From Imbricaverruca yamaguchii (Eukaryota > Arthropoda > Thecostraca > Neoverrucidae), in NCBI GenBank assembly GCA_034440575.1, contig JAOTOL010001644.1, positions 3,421,001 through 3,485,000 on the forward strand: a stretch of DNA of 64,000 nt, given 5' to 3'. The notes beneath the pieces are model-generated. The model worked only from the letters and a program-made list of their open reading frames with translations, made no database searches and had not been told where the DNA came from. Positions 22,788 through 33,016 of this stretch are shown here, one piece after another (within the stretch, counting starts at the first letter, position 1; each line of letters opens with the position of its first letter). A program made the translations under genes and the position numbers.

Positions 22788-23319
22788 CGACCTTCCGTAG
22801 CGATCTCGCCTCTCATAACCTTCCGTGGCGATCCCGCCTCTCATAGCCTTCCGTAGCGATCCCGCCTCTCATAACCTTCCGTAGCGATCCCGCCTCTCAT
22901 AACCTTCCGTAGCGATCTCGCCTCTCATAACCTTCCGTGGCGATCCCGCCTCTCATAGCCTTCCGTAGCGATCCCGCCTCTCATAACCTTCCGTAGTGAT
23001 CTCGCCTCTCATAGCCTTCCATAGCGATCCCACCTCTCATAGCCTTCCGTAGCGATCCCGCCTCTCATAGCCTTCCGTAGCGATCCCACCTCTCATAACC
23101 TTCCGTAGCGATCCCGCCTCTCATAGCCTTCCGTAGCGATCCCACCTCTCATAGCCTTCCGTAGCGATCCCGCCTCTCATAACCTTCCGTAGCGATCCCG
23201 CCTCTCATAACCTTCCGTAGCGGTCCCGCCTCTCGTAACCTTCCGTAGCGATCCCGTCTCTCATAACCTTCCGTAGCGAACCCGTCTCTCATAACCTTCC
23301 GTAGCGATGTCATCAGATG
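22788..23319. repeat. 28-bp minisatellite, about 19 copies
   Basis: Tandem 28-bp units with core CATAACCTTCCGTAGCGATC followed by CCGCCTCT. Sparse variants (ATAGCC, CCACC, GTGGC) are shared among non-adjacent units, suggesting block duplication. It lies inside the intron between visible exons 1 and 2 of the secreted-protein gene. Confidence 0.96.
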
Positions 23320-23592
23320 GGGCCGGACATTCCGTAGCACTTCTCAAGTCATCTGCAGCTCTGGAGGTGCTTCGTATTGGCGCTTTTGCTAGCCAGATAA
23401 ATCCTTCTGTGCTTTATTGCTCTTTCACACAGCTACTGTTCAGCTACGAAGCAGAACGGAAAATTCCAACTCTCCGAACATGAATCACAGTGTGTTATGT
23501 TGCAAATTCCCAAGTTGTATAACAGTGTGCCACGTGTCCGCAAACTTTATTCGATTTCTGGCGAGCAATGATGAATGTATTCCCACTGAGGA
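23320..23592 (+). repeat. dispersed about 270-bp repeat, copy A
   Basis: Shares long near-identical blocks with the reverse complement of 28434-28712, including CCAGATAAATCCTTCTGTGC, TGTGTTATGTTGCA and GAGCAATGATGAATGTA. Both copies keep a partly open frame (for example HVSAN...ASNDEC), so the element may derive from a coding transposon. I do not recognise the family. Confidence 0.8.
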
Positions 23593-24135
23593 AATCCGTG
23601 CCGGCGGCGTTTGTCGCCGGCACGCGTCACACACGCCGGCACACGTCCGATGACAATCTCTGTCTGGTCGCTGCTCTCGGATCGCGTGACATACATTAGA
23701 TTGCACGCCAGAAGACAGTTTAAGCTCTTTGAATGCTTCAACTGGATACGATTAGCATGCACCATTCCCACAGTTGCCCGACATAAAGTTGACTCGGCAC
23801 ATGTCAATAAAACGAATTGGCGCTTGCCTTCATTCATTGCTTTTAATTTAACTTCATGCAGCCATGGCTATGCTCATTTTGGAGCACCCTTGTGCTGATT
23901 GGCACCCATGTCTCTCACCATGAAAATGCTGATGGGAAATTGTGTACGTGAAAGACAGCTGTGTGGAAAACGTATTGCCGACTTTACGAGACCTAGCTTG
24001 TGTTTTCGAAGTAGAAAGCCGTCTCGAAGGAGACGTATCTCAGAAAGCACGCTTTAATGCCATTGAATAGTCAGTGAGTGACCCATACCTAGTGTCTTCA
24101 CCTTTCACGTAACCAGATATGGATTTACCTCAGGT
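23593..24135. other. intronic DNA, nothing recognised
   Basis: Unassigned sequence between the dispersed repeat and the putative retroelement fragment. Confidence 0.5.
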
Positions 24136-24300
24136 TCGCTTCGAAGCCAATTATCTAAACGTCCAGCAAATATCGTTTAGTTTTTTAATTGGAGCTTTCG
24201 GCCTTTGATGGGACCTTCGTCAGCCTAGTAAGGCATACACATAAGGCATCCTTAAACACTTCGTCCGAATTCTTGGAGGGGTGGCTTTATGAACCAGGGT
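24136..24300 (-). mobile_element. possible Penelope-like retroelement end
   Basis: On the minus strand CTGACGAAGGTCCCATCAAA is followed by GGCCGAAAGCTCC and an A/T-rich segment. A CTGANGA...GAAA pair separated by a short GGTC/GGCC hairpin is the core of hammerhead motifs carried by Penelope-like elements, and words such as GGCCGAAAGC recur in their terminal repeats. Only this short segment is recognisable, no reverse transcriptase is present, and the third helix is not apparent. Confidence 0.35.
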
Positions 24301-24410
24301 CTTATTGCTAAGCAGAGCTTGTTGCGTAAACCCTGGCCCCACCACCCGATCTATTAATTCCAGTTCAACGGCAAAATTTTCACCGATAGTTTTAGTGTGC
24401 CGTCAATGCA

Positions 24411-24565
24411 CCGACACGGCCGCCCGGTGGCTCGTCCCCGGCCTTATCGGGCCAGCTGCCAACTGACCCTCCCAGCCGGGGGCCAAACGCGAACGCGTGA
24501 AGCGACTCGAACCCTGCTTTGCTAGGACAGGGGAGACCAGTGCAGGCCAGCGCTCTAACTATGCT
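24411..24565 (-). mobile_element. tRNA-derived SINE (type 3), copy A
   Basis: Minus strand: A-box-like TAGTTAGAGCGCTGGCCTGC, then B-box-like AGGGTTCGAGTCGC, then CCCCCGGCTGGGAGGGTCAG. The same order and body occur at 42822-42962 on the minus strand, defining a family. It lies in the intron of the secreted-protein gene. Confidence 0.75.
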
Positions 24566-25166
24566 CAATCTTCACTCAAATAATTTGAAAAGCACGTCAC
24601 ATACGCAAAAAAGACTACACGAAAACAACGAGAAAGACTCCTATTTCAAAGAAAGTAATGCGGACAGTGCTCCAGTGTCCGTCGCTGTCGATGATTAATG
24701 ATCATCCATAATTATATACTATCCCAGAGGTCAGTGAAGAATTACCATACTGCAATGCATTGTCATTGGTGGGCAATCTGGTGCCTAATACGGGCCTAGC
24801 TGGTGACGAATGGTCCAGTCTGCAGCGGCTTATCGGCCGACACCAGCCCGCCCCACAACTTCGTGTGGCAGAGTAGGCCGGGGCGACTGCAGGAGCGGGG
24901 ATGTCACCAGGGCAGATACGGGCGGCAGGCGCCAGCCGCCAGCAGTAGGTGGCACCACTGACGGCAGCAGCTGGGGAACAGCATCCAGGCTGGCCTGACA
25001 AAGCTGCACGTGTTGACAACCGCATATCTAAGGCGGCCGAGGAAGAGGTGTATTTGAAGCCGCAGCTGCTGGACATCACATTGTGTGGCAATACACCGCC
25101 ACTTGAAGGAGGTGCGAAGTCCGGAGTGGATGACCTAGGTGCCGGCGAGGCCCAGTTTTGACTCAC

Positions 25167-25314
25167 GAGCAGGCACTGTCCAGAAGAGTCTCGTTGGAGG
25201 CGTGTGCGATCACGTTGTTTTTGGCCACCTGTTGCAGCTTCTCTATGCATGGCTTCACCAGGGACACAGCACAGTCTCGCGGCCGGTCTCCGTGCTTCAG
25301 ACCGCCGACCGTTG
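25167..25314 (-). CDS. cysteine-rich secreted glycoprotein, exon 1 of those visible
   Basis: A 148-bp minus-strand exon, acceptor TCTGCCACAG above 25314 and donor GTGAGT below 25167. It encodes TVGGLKHGDRPRDCAVSLVK, then PCIEKLQQVAKNNVIAHASN and ETLLDSAC, and leaves in phase 2 (TC). The DC-x(7)-C spacing followed by a long helix and SAC matches the N-terminal part of the same disulfide-rich module as the three downstream exons. NET is a glycosylation sequon. The signal peptide must lie on an earlier exon that I could not find; the entering phase requires one extra base from it. The intron to the next exon is 4.8 kb and filled with arrays. A 42-bp repeat array begins about 16 bp upstream of the acceptor. 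Confidence 0.75.
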
Positions 25315-25329
25315 CTGTGGCAGAGGTCA

Positions 25330-25790
25330 AGCCAGATCACAAGGTCATCGGGTCATGCAGCTTCAGTTATCATACCACCAGACTCGGCCACCAGACCATC
25401 AGGTCATACAGCTTCAGTAATCATGGCACCAGGTTGGGTCACCAGGTCATCAAGTTCAGTTATCATGGCACCAAATCGGGTGACCAGGTCGAAAGGTCAC
25501 AGTTTCAGTCATCATGGAGTCAGACTGGATCATCAGGTCATCAGGCCAAACCTTTAGTCATTAGGGTCCCAGACCGGGTCACCAGGTCATCAAGTCACAC
25601 AGTTTCAGTCATTAAAGTACCAGATCGGGCCACCACGTTATCAGGTCACATAGCTCCAGCCATCACGGCACCAGGCTAGATCATCAGGTTACAGCTTCAG
25701 TCAGCATACTACCAGGTCAGGTCATCAGGTCATCAGGCCACACGGCTCCAGCCACCATGGCACCAGACCAGGTCAGACGGGCTGTGCAGC
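25330..25790. repeat. about 42-bp minisatellite, about 10 copies
   Basis: Diverged tandem units with phrases GGTCACCAGGTCATCAGGTC and CAGCTTCAGTCATCATGGCA. On the gene strand it lies directly upstream of the acceptor of the exon ending at 25314. Confidence 0.88.
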
Positions 25791-25794
25791 CAGC

Positions 25795-28433
25795 GTTTTC
25801 GCAACGGTCAAGCTAATGTTGAATAAGTGGAGAAGGGTTAGCGTCGGGATGGTCGATGGAAGGGAACAGCGGACAAAACCACACTAACCGAACGAAGGGA
25901 TGAAGGAGAAGGAAGGTTCTGAAGTGTTCCTCCTGTTGCTTCGTTTTTGGGTCCAACGACTGGCATGTACACGTTGAAATCGTTTCCAGTCTATTGTATT
26001 CAATCATCTTTTCTGTTTTCAGCCATCTATTCAGTCATTTTCAGTCATCTGCCAACCTACTCGTCCAGTATACGCTGGCAGTCTGAGCTGCCGATGTATT
26101 CTTAGTATTACGTTTGAACTGCGGCATCAACTGGAGAACTGTTGATCGGTTCTGTCACAGAAGGTGCAGGTGTACATAGTACAATATTTTCAGATTTTTG
26201 CGGTACGCAGATTGACGATATGTGAAAGGAATGGATGTGTAGTGACTGTAGTGACACTACAGCCCATCGTGACTGTAGTGTTTTTCCAGCGCAGCCGTAG
26301 TCTCAGGCCTGTGACAGTTGCGCCAGCTGCCAGCATCCCAAGGCGGCGCACCGGTGGACGCAGTACTGTCCAGGGATGTAGCTTCTCAATAGCAGTCCCG
26401 GAGGCTGAAGTGCTGGTGGATGCCGGCAATCTCTGAGGAGGATCTCAGGCACCTCTTCAGGAAATATTTGAGGAAGGATCTCCAGCATATTTTCCTCCAA
26501 TGGCACTGACACTGCATTAACCTCCGCTTGTTGTTGTGTTGGCTTCACATCTTTATTTTCAGGTAGATTTAAGGATAAGAGCATGATTTGGGGTGGGTGT
26601 ACGCGTGGGCTTAGGAAGTAGTTTCACATCACTTAATTATGCGGAGGTTGGGATGGATATGATTAGGTCGAAGATCAGTGTGTGAAGTCATTACGATCAT
26701 ACCCCTTCTTCCTGAACAGACCTTAAAGATGCTCGAAATGTAGTGCTTTGTTACGGTGAAATTTGTTTGATCAATATGACATGTTCGGTATGATCAATAA
26801 GATATTCAGTCAGAAAAGTATGCCAATCTCCAGAATACCTCGTCAGTGTTCAGCCGTATATATCGTTGTGCATCGAGCAACGGTGATACGCACTGGCAAC
26901 ACTTGCCAAATTGAGCTGTTGAAACCTGTTGAAACTCACTGGTTCTCGCTGGTTCACTTATGGATCTGCAAAGTACAGCAGTCCGATGCCCACAGGCGCA
27001 CAAATATGCAGCTGCTGGAACGTACCATTGATGCCTAACAGTGCACAAAAATGTTGCTGGTGCGTACCATTGAGCCCACCGCCATACCAAAGTATGGCGG
27101 AGGAAGGCAGTTTGGAATATGATGCATGAAAAAAGCTACATTGATATGAAGTGACTGGTAGTTAGTGATATGGCGAGAACAAATCTGAGCAATTGTTATG
27201 ACTTGCGTTCTTGTGTTTATTTTTACTTCTTGAAAAGCAGGGGTATTTATTAGGAAAAGTTCCGGGAGCTGGAGCTGAAGTTCAGGGGCAGGCAATGCGA
27301 AGCTTTAAGGTTCAGTCTAGGCTTCTGAGGGTGAAGATCTCCCGAACCAGATGGAAAACTACACCCTTGATGTTTTCATTTTGACCAAGACTTGGCGAAT
27401 AAAATTGCCGATGATGGGATAGGATCGCCAGTGTCCAGAGAATCTTTCGGAGATTATCTGTGGTCAGCATGGATGGAGAATTGTTTTCGAAGTTAGTGTG
27501 GCCGAGGCGGTGACGAAGGTAAAATTTTCGTTTTCTGTGCTCCCATTTTTCAAAACTGTCCGGATTTACCCCACAATTTTTTTTGCAGCTTCCACAAAAA
27601 ACAACAAAAGGTAATAAATGACACGTTACAAACTCTGACCTTTCATGTGCCCTTTTCATGTTTTCGAGGATGTTTTGTGCGTTTCTCAGGTATGGTGGCG
27701 CAGTAAAAGAAATGGTACATAACATATATGCTGAGCGACGCCAAATAGTCTTGCATCTCGAAACTACACAAGACACCACAAGGGAGCATTACTCCCATGC
27801 AGACCTATTTCGTTGACAAAGACGAAGACACGCACACACAACACACAAAGCAATACTTCTAACACCGGAACAACGAATGGCTGCTCCTGCGGCCTAATGT
27901 CATGACCATGCGCCACCGGTGTCGACCACATCTTGCATTCGTCTGGGAACAGAGTTCGTCAGGCGTTTGCAATACGCTTGAGTCAACTTGTTTCAAACAG
28001 CTCGTATTCGTTCACAGAGTTCGTCTCTTGTCATGCGAGCAGGTCTCAACTCCGGCGTTAGGACTTTGATCAAGTGCTTTCCAAAACGCAACGGTTTATT
28101 CATCGCAATTGCGCTCTAAAGGTGTTGCCTTCTACACAAGAGTAGAATGTCAACTGAATAAGTTCTCCAGTAAATGAGTGAATGAGTTGAAGAGAAAACA
28201 TAATTTGGAGGGAGGCGGAATACAAATATTATTTATTGATGACACATTACACATTACAAATTATGGATTGTAGCCAGCAAAAAGTTTCGGGAATAGCCAG
28301 ACGTGCAATGCAAATGAATACCGTTGTGATGTCTGCTGTTGTTCATAATGCAAAGAGACGAATGTGGGCTGTGTGGACCGCCCAATGACCTCTTACCATA
28401 CGATTGCGGATAAAACGGTATCATTTTGCCTTT
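25795..28433. other. no recognised gene
   Basis: AT-rich to mixed sequence with several chance open frames, the longest about 155 codons on the minus strand at 27312-27779. None shows recognisable domains or clean splice borders. A missing 5' exon of the cysteine-rich gene could lie here but cannot be identified. Confidence 0.4.
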
Positions 28434-28712
28434 TCTCAGTGGGAGTACATTCATCATTGCTCGCCAGAACGTTTGCAGACACGTGGCGCGCTGATATAGA
28501 ACTTGGGAATGTGCAATATAACACACTGCGATTCATTTTGTGAGATTTGGAATTATCCGTTCCGCTTCGTAGCTGATAAGTAGCTGTGCAAAAGAGCAAT
28601 AAGGCACAGAAGGATTTATCTGGCAAGCAAAAACGCGAATATGGTGCACCCCCAGAGCCACGGATGACTTGAGAAGTGCTGCAGGCAGGTTGTGCGCAAA
28701 CTGAATCCAGCA
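28434..28712 (-). repeat. dispersed about 270-bp repeat, copy B (inverted)
   Basis: Reverse-complement counterpart of 23320-23592. Conserved blocks include CCAGATAAATCCTTCTGTGC, CAGCTACGAAGC and GCGAGCAATGATGAATGTAC. The two copies are about 5 kb apart in opposite orientation and visibly diverged. Confidence 0.8.
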
Positions 28713-28977
28713 TCAGTCCAAGAGATGTTCACAATATGTTTAGTAAGGATAAGTGTGAGATAGAAAGCGAAAGCACCAAAAATGTGATCTTAGCTACAAA
28801 AGCTAGGCTTAGTAGTTCTGCAGGGTGACTGAAGGCTGTATGAAACACTTTTGGTTCGAATTTCGTGATCCTACGTCAGTTCGCTTGAGGTAAAATTAGG
28901 CCAATTTTCATACATTACCATTTTTCGTACATTTTGGCGTCATTGGTACAACTGATGTGCACGTTTGGTGTGGAAAA

Positions 28978-29087
28978 TAGTACAGCTATGCACTACCAAT
29001 AGTACAGCTATGCACTACCAATAGTACAGCTATGCACTACCAATAGTACAGCTATGCACTACCAATAGTACAGCTATGCACTACCAA
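28978..29087. repeat. 22-bp perfect tandem repeat, 5 copies
   Basis: Five identical copies of TAGTACAGCTATGCACTACC plus AA, without a single substitution, in otherwise unassigned AT-rich DNA. Identity of all copies points to recent expansion. Confidence 0.98.
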
Positions 29088-30230
29088 TTTAGTTGATACA
29101 GTTGAGGCGTTAGTTTTATTGGTGTTGCTCGGATGTGCTTAACATGCCTCACCGTCATTTTTATATTCCCCATTTCGTCCGGCATGAGTGACTTTGTGCA
29201 TCAAGAACTTGCAAAATCAATATAATCTATCCAGTCAACTTGCATTTTTTAAACGTCCATCTGGGTCCATGTCTGAAGGAAAACGAAGATCACCTCAGTA
29301 AGTTCTTTGGGTTTGGAGATATTTGCGAAGAACCGGAGAAAGTAGCCGACCCACAATTCCAGCATCACGTGGTAACCCGCAAATGACAGGGATCATTTAT
29401 CTCTTTGGTTTGTCACGATTACAATGGAACCACTAATGCTAAAGATATAAAGCGTGGCACACTCTAAGACTGGTTCCTCAGATATGTCGCGTTAAAATTC
29501 AGATGCCTCGGCGAGCTTAGATTTTGTCAAATGATATCACAGGAACACGTGACTGAACGATCACGGGAGTCTTATAATATTAATCTCTATGTCATCCATG
29601 AATAGTCTGTTATGGTGTTTAGTTCATTTGCGCTGCAGTGACACGTTATCTGGATTATGGTAGGTCACGTCAATAGACCATGGCCATTCTGGCGAACTAT
29701 TCATTCGATGGAATCTATCAACCATGTCTGTATGTAAATGGTTAATTTGTCAGCCAACAATGATAGATAGCATTATGTCAGCTACATCATCGTATTGCAG
29801 ATGTTATTCTACACTATGCTAGTGCATCACGCTCCACGCACATGACATGACCTCACTTTAACTCACATTTCCTCACGTGATCCAGCATGACCTTGTGTTC
29901 AGAATGCTCCAAATTGAGCTCTTGAGACATTCGACATCATTTAATAAAACATCATCATCGTATCTGGTAACTTCGGGAATATACTACGGCCTACCCGAGG
30001 CTCCAGCATACTGTGTTTGGCCTGACCCGTGACATCATCAGTGGTCTCCACGTTAGCAAAATTTGGTGTCCCGACGCCAGGATGTAGCCAAGGACGGGGG
30101 CGATTGCCCCTCCTAGGGCTCCGACGAACCCCTGGCGCAGCCGGTACGCAGTCCCTTACGGGATCGCCATGGTGGAAATGGAAAAGCAAACAACACTTCT
30201 TCATGGCTGTTGTCAAGCTCCTAAGAACGT
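29088..30230. other. no recognised feature
   Basis: AT-rich sequence. At 30080-30150 there is a GC-rich block with open frames on both strands, probably a degraded transposon. Confidence 0.4.
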
Positions 30231-30560
30231 TTATGAACCCATACATAGCTGGTCCTGATGAACGTCTATGGGCTCTTATGAATGTATACGACTTCAACGA
30301 AGCTTACGGGCCTTACAGGTGGATATGAACCCTTACACGTATGGTCCTTGTGAATGTCTACGGACCCCTACGAACGTTTACGGACCCTTTCAACCGTCTG
30401 CTGACCAATGCAAACGTCCACCCACGGGCATTTGCGAACTTCTACGGGCCTTTCGAACGTTTACTGCCCTTATGGTCATCTATGGGCGCTTACGAACGAG
30501 TGTGGGTCCTTACGAATGTGTACAGGCCCTTACGATAATCTACGAGCTCTTGGAAGTATT
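30230..30560. repeat. degenerate about 21-bp array (ACGAACGTTTACGGACC motif)
   Basis: Repeated, strongly diverged words such as CCTACGAACGTTTACGGACC, CCTTACGAATGTGTACAGGC and GCTTACGAACGAGTGTGGG recur every 20-21 bp or multiples of it. Open frames in this block are consistent with a seven-codon period and are not evidence of a gene. Confidence 0.8.
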
Positions 30561-31175
30561 TACCTCCTCTCCACTTAATTAATTACTTATATACCATTGG
30601 ATCGGCTGTTTTCTCAGAATCCTCTGACATCTAAAGTTGGCGTGGCCACGGCCATACCTGTCATGCCGCATTCTCCACCCATGCTGGTCAGTGGCATCAT
30701 TTTATCTCTTTTTAACCAGAAAACCGAACCAGAGTAGTTTGTTTTGATGCCGATTCATCCAGAACTGACTGCACTCGTCCCTTGTCTTTTATTGAATATG
30801 TTAAGTAATTTGAAACCCACCAGCTTAGTCTTATCGTTCCCATTCATCCAATTTCTATAGCATTTTGTTCCATATATCAATACAAAGAACTTGTGTCATG
30901 GCCTTCTTGACAGATCAGCTCTGGAGGCGGTCGTCTCGCAGTCATGGTCGTGCCCCAGTCCACCCCCCAGGCAGAGAACATTCCCCATTTCTTTAGCATA
31001 ACTCGGGGGCCTGGGGTCTGGCTGCCTTTGAATGGTGGTCCCCCAGTCGCCGATGGACGCCCCAGTCAAAATTCCTCAGAGGAGCCCCTAGCCTGCATGG
31101 CCTGAAGTTGTACATGCTCGAAATATTACTCTTTTTACTCAGAGAAATTATAGCGAAGTGACCAAAATCCGAACT
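30561..31175. other. no recognised feature
   Basis: Unassigned mixed-composition sequence. Confidence 0.5.
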
Positions 31176-31393
31176 GACTTCCGATTTTTCGGGGTGGGGA
31201 TGGCCGAGTGGTTAAGGTGTCGGGCTATGGGTACCAAAGGTCCCGGGTTCGACTCTAGCGCCACTCAGGACATTTCCCAATCCCGCGGCCCACCGGCGAA
31301 ACAGTGTGGGCGGCGCCATTAGCCGTGAATGTACATAAAGTGTGTCGCGAACCAACCAATAAACAAGCAAACAAGCAAGACTTCCGATTTTTC
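31176..31393 (+). mobile_element. intact tRNA-derived SINE (type 4) with 15-bp target-site duplication
   Basis: The element (31191-31378, 188 bp) begins GGGGTGGGGATGGCCGAGTG. It contains a Ser/Leu-tRNA-like A box (TGGCCGAGTGGTTAAGG) and B box (GGGTTCGACTC), a GGCCCACCGGCGAAACAGTG body and a tail ACCAACCAATAAACAAGCAA. It is flanked by perfect repeats of GACTTCCGATTTTTC (31176-31190 and 31379-31393), the signature of LINE-assisted retrotransposition. The perfect duplication implies a relatively recent insertion. A truncated sister copy is at 11066-11216. Confidence 0.95.
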
Positions 31394-32579
31394 AGAGGAT
31401 TTGTTGCTGCACGGCGTTACCCCTTCAGCGATTTTGGCTTCATATAGGTCCTGCATATGGGGATATTCTTGACGACATTGTTCGAGAAGTTGCATGAAGT
31501 TAAGCTTTTAATCCATGCATTCCCGGCAGGCAGCATTAGGAGGGTGGTGAAAGGCAGTGGTATTTTAATGGTCACTGACGCCATTAAGATAACTATCGGA
31601 CCAGTTGGATCACGAGCTATGATGTCCGTCCCATCCATCATCATTCATCATGTCCAACTGGCTTATACACGCTAACAGCTACCTTTATGCCGGCCAGTGA
31701 CATGATCATATCTGCAATGCAAGCAAGTGAAATGCTTGCACGGAATGTCGCCTGTATCTGACAAGGCTGGACGCATCTGCCCCCTCAAGATGCTGTGCCG
31801 CCTGACCAGCGTACTGTTCCGCAGTGACCGGTTACCGAGGGATATCACTGTGCACTCACTGCCGCACCGATACTGATGGGTGCTTCCGGCGCTGTGGTAT
31901 TACATACCCGATGCCTGTTTTCACGGGCGGTGGAACTGGTGGTACTCAGTGAACCCTGTCCCCTCCCTAAGCGATGCAGTTGAGTATTAACACGACAGCG
32001 TTGACGATCAGATCCAATATCGCCTGCACAAGCGGGCAAATCCTGATGTTGCGCAACTCAGGTCCACATCCTTTCAGTTATGAGCTTCCACAGTCCTGTA
32101 TATTGAGGAAGAAAGGTGGGTACATTTGACGTCTGTGTCACGTGTATGAGCATGTGCTCGTGACATGATGCCCAGGGCACGATCCGATTCATCACTTCAG
32201 GGGATACCTCTGGCCATGACCGTTGACTTCATTGCGTCGCTCACGTCCGCCGTCTTCACATGAACAGCGGCCGATGCGGTGGTGTTTCGGCCATCTGATG
32301 GGCATTGGATCTGGCGTAAAAGAATTGCGAGGAGAGCTACGGGGCGCAGCCTGCACTTCCTAAATCATGTTCGGGAGTGGCTGTTGTTTGCGCACGAGCA
32401 GTAAGCGCCGTCTTCTCATAGCGCTCAATAGAGGAAGGAAGGAGCTAACGAGCCTCTCTCGTCTGGGATGTTTCGTCTGCCTACTTAGCGCCTGATTTAA
32501 GGTCTATGGCCATTCTAATTTATGTGCATACTTCCTCAGGAGTTTCAATAGCTCGCTAACTCATACAGAGGAGGCCCGA
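31394..32579. other. no recognised feature
   Basis: Unassigned sequence. Confidence 0.5.
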
Positions 32580-33016
32580 CATCAATGCGCTTTTGGCGGT
32601 AGCTGTTATGTTTGTGCGTTCTTCCATGCCGACGTTGATGTTCAGCGGTCGCGGGCAGGAGCCGAGTGGCGCGATACCCGTGTGGGACGTACTGGCCAAG
32701 TTGTGTCGCCCCGGCACGCGGACCGTCGACCGCCGCGCGACAAAGGTCAGCTCGGCGCTCGGACCGGCCGGCCGGCGCCCGGGCCAGAGTTGTCGCACGG
32801 CCGGCGGGGTCGCCGCCGCTGCGGCGGGAATTCTCACACGGCTGATGGGCGTGTGTTGGCTGGACGGCGGCGGAGACCTCTCCAGTTGCCGTCGTTACCG
32901 GCCAACTTGGAGAAGCTCAACTGCGGCCCAATCGGCTGTTGCTGCTAGAGTTTGCGCACTAACCGCCACTGTGTTTACAAAGCTTGTCAGCGCGGCGCTC
33001 ATGTGTTTATCCTAGT
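32580..33016. other. CpG-rich island-like segment with open frames on both strands
   Basis: Strikingly CpG-rich (for example CCGTCGACCGCCGCGCGACA at about 32724) in an otherwise AT-rich neighbourhood. It is open for 140 codons on the plus strand (32593-33015) and 93 on the minus (32556-32837). A possible donor GTCAGC follows GCGACAAAG at about 32746. No domain is recognisable. It could be a first exon or promoter island, or just composition. Confidence 0.35.

Noticed and set aside
22680..22790. Extra exon of the cysteine-rich gene (CGRLLQQYLEWTKDRTW-like frame)
   Set aside because: Exons 25167-25314 and 20191-20333 already join directly in phase with correct spacing, so no exon is needed, and the splice borders are weak.
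26303..26584. Minus-strand 93-codon frame as an upstream exon of the cysteine-rich gene
   Set aside because: No GT donor in a usable position, Pro-rich content unlike the family, and the plus strand is equally open.
27312..27779. 155-codon minus-strand frame
   Set aside because: No family resemblance or splice sites; AT-rich sequence with mixed composition makes this a plausible chance frame.
31191..31260. Functional tRNA-Ser or tRNA-Leu gene
   Set aside because: The A and B boxes are excellent, but acceptor and anticodon stems do not pair and the element has a SINE body, tail and target-site duplication.
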